Assembly: GCA_937902285.1 (NCBI GenBank) | Contig: CALGTB010000175.1 | Location: 1-5,733 of the forward strand | Direction: 5' to 3' | Source of the DNA: an uncultured Actinomycetes bacterium | GTDB taxonomy: Bacteria > Actinomycetota > Actinomycetes > S36-B12 | Length of the DNA: 5,733 bases | Shown here: one piece after another, positions 5,563 through 5,733 of the stretch | Numbering within the stretch: position 1 is the stretch's first letter | How the letters are laid out: every line of letters begins with the position of its first letter | Position numbers and translations under genes: made by a program | The notes under the pieces: generated by a model | What the model saw: only the letters and a program-made list of their open reading frames with translations | The model's database searches: none | Told to the model about the DNA's origin: nothing

Positions 5563-5659
5563 TACCCGATCCCAACCGGCAAACCAGCATTCGAGGCTCC
5601 GCCTAGCGGCCTCGCCGTCCGAAAATTGAACCTGATTCCGGGGCATTTCCGGGGCATTT
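5543..5659. repeat. Cluster of 11-bp CCGGGGCATTT repeats (two 19-bp direct copies 95 bp apart)
   Basis: CCGGGGCATTT occurs at 5543-5553, 5638-5648 and 5649-5659, with a partial copy at 5554-5564. The last two are a perfect 22-bp tandem. The 19-bp block CCGGGGCATTTCCGGGGCA is identical at 5543-5561 and 5638-5656, with no identity on either side. Read on the - strand each block contains A/GTGCCCCGGAAATGCCCCGG, so both supply start codons followed by Pro-Arg. The 11-bp period is about one helical turn. Its role is unknown: it could be a regulator site for the methyltransferase operon, a recombination scar or a duplicated gene start. Confidence 0.75.
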
Positions 5660-5733
5660 GCCCTTCAGGATGTCCGTTTTGTCTGGAGCCGCCTCGGGTG
5701 TGGTGTTTCACGACTTAGTTAACCCCTGTCTCA
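5565..5733. other. Right edge of window: region upstream of the restriction-modification operon, no confident gene
   Basis: Apart from the repeat cluster, I see no supportable gene. G/C at third positions is low in the available frames, and the DNA becomes less GC-rich towards the right end (for example TTAGTTAACC near 5716-5724), which fits an intergenic or promoter region. A 31-residue frame on the - strand starts at the ATG at 5657 and ends in a TAG that overlaps the GTG at 5562. It could be a leader peptide but has no other support. The promoter of the - strand operon probably lies here or just beyond the window. Confidence 0.4.

Noticed and set aside
5543..5659. Repeat cluster as a CRISPR array or attachment site
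   Set aside because: There are only two 19-bp blocks with one 76-bp gap, no spacer series, no cas gene, no tRNA end and no integrase nearby.
5455..5718. + strand ORF of 87 residues at the right end
   Set aside because: Third-position G/C is clearly lower than in the real genes, it is antisense to the better-biased small ORF, and it lacks a motif.

Overview
The window looks like an accessory region from a high-GC Gram-positive bacterium, most likely an actinomycete. The DNA is strongly GC-rich, third codon positions are mostly G or C, GTG starts are common, and genes overlap at their ends. I cannot name a genus. There is no tRNA, rRNA, CRISPR array, transposase or integrase in view.

Layout, left to right. 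Positions 1-483 (+) hold the C-terminal part of a probable exported protein with a Pro-Ala linker, CPxG...C cysteine pairs and a 21-residue tandem repeat. A strong hairpin terminator follows at 490-524. Next is a two-gene membrane module on the + strand: a 61-residue hydrophobic peptide (597-782) whose stop codon overlaps the GTG start of a 249-residue protein with about four membrane segments (779-1528). I recognise neither protein. A 127-base convergent gap (1529-1655) has one modest hairpin.

Everything from 1656 to about 5646 reads on the - strand. In transcription order there is a possible small cysteine-containing ORF (5362-5562, perhaps extended to 5646), and then a large single-chain restriction-modification enzyme of the MmeI (Type IIL/IIG) kind (2652-5375). 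This enzyme carries an N-terminal D-x9-ExK nuclease motif and an N6-adenine methyltransferase core with an NPPF motif. After an 89-95 base regulatory gap comes a class I Fic toxin-antitoxin operon: the antitoxin (2257-2556) and the Fic toxin (1656-2264), overlapping by 8 bases.

The best-supported biology is this defence/addiction block. The MmeI-like enzyme would cut unmodified foreign DNA and methylate self DNA. The Fic module would stabilise the locus or act as a stress or abortive switch. The antitoxin appears to join a Phd/YefM-type DNA-binding half to a VbhA-type half carrying the SxxxEG Fic-inhibitory motif. Just upstream lies a 28-bp near-perfect palindrome with a central TGTACA, the core known from YefM operators, so protein architecture and DNA site point to the same autoregulatory circuit. 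Less certain items are the small ORF upstream of the methyltransferase, an 11-bp/19-bp direct-repeat cluster at 5543-5659, and the function of the membrane pair.
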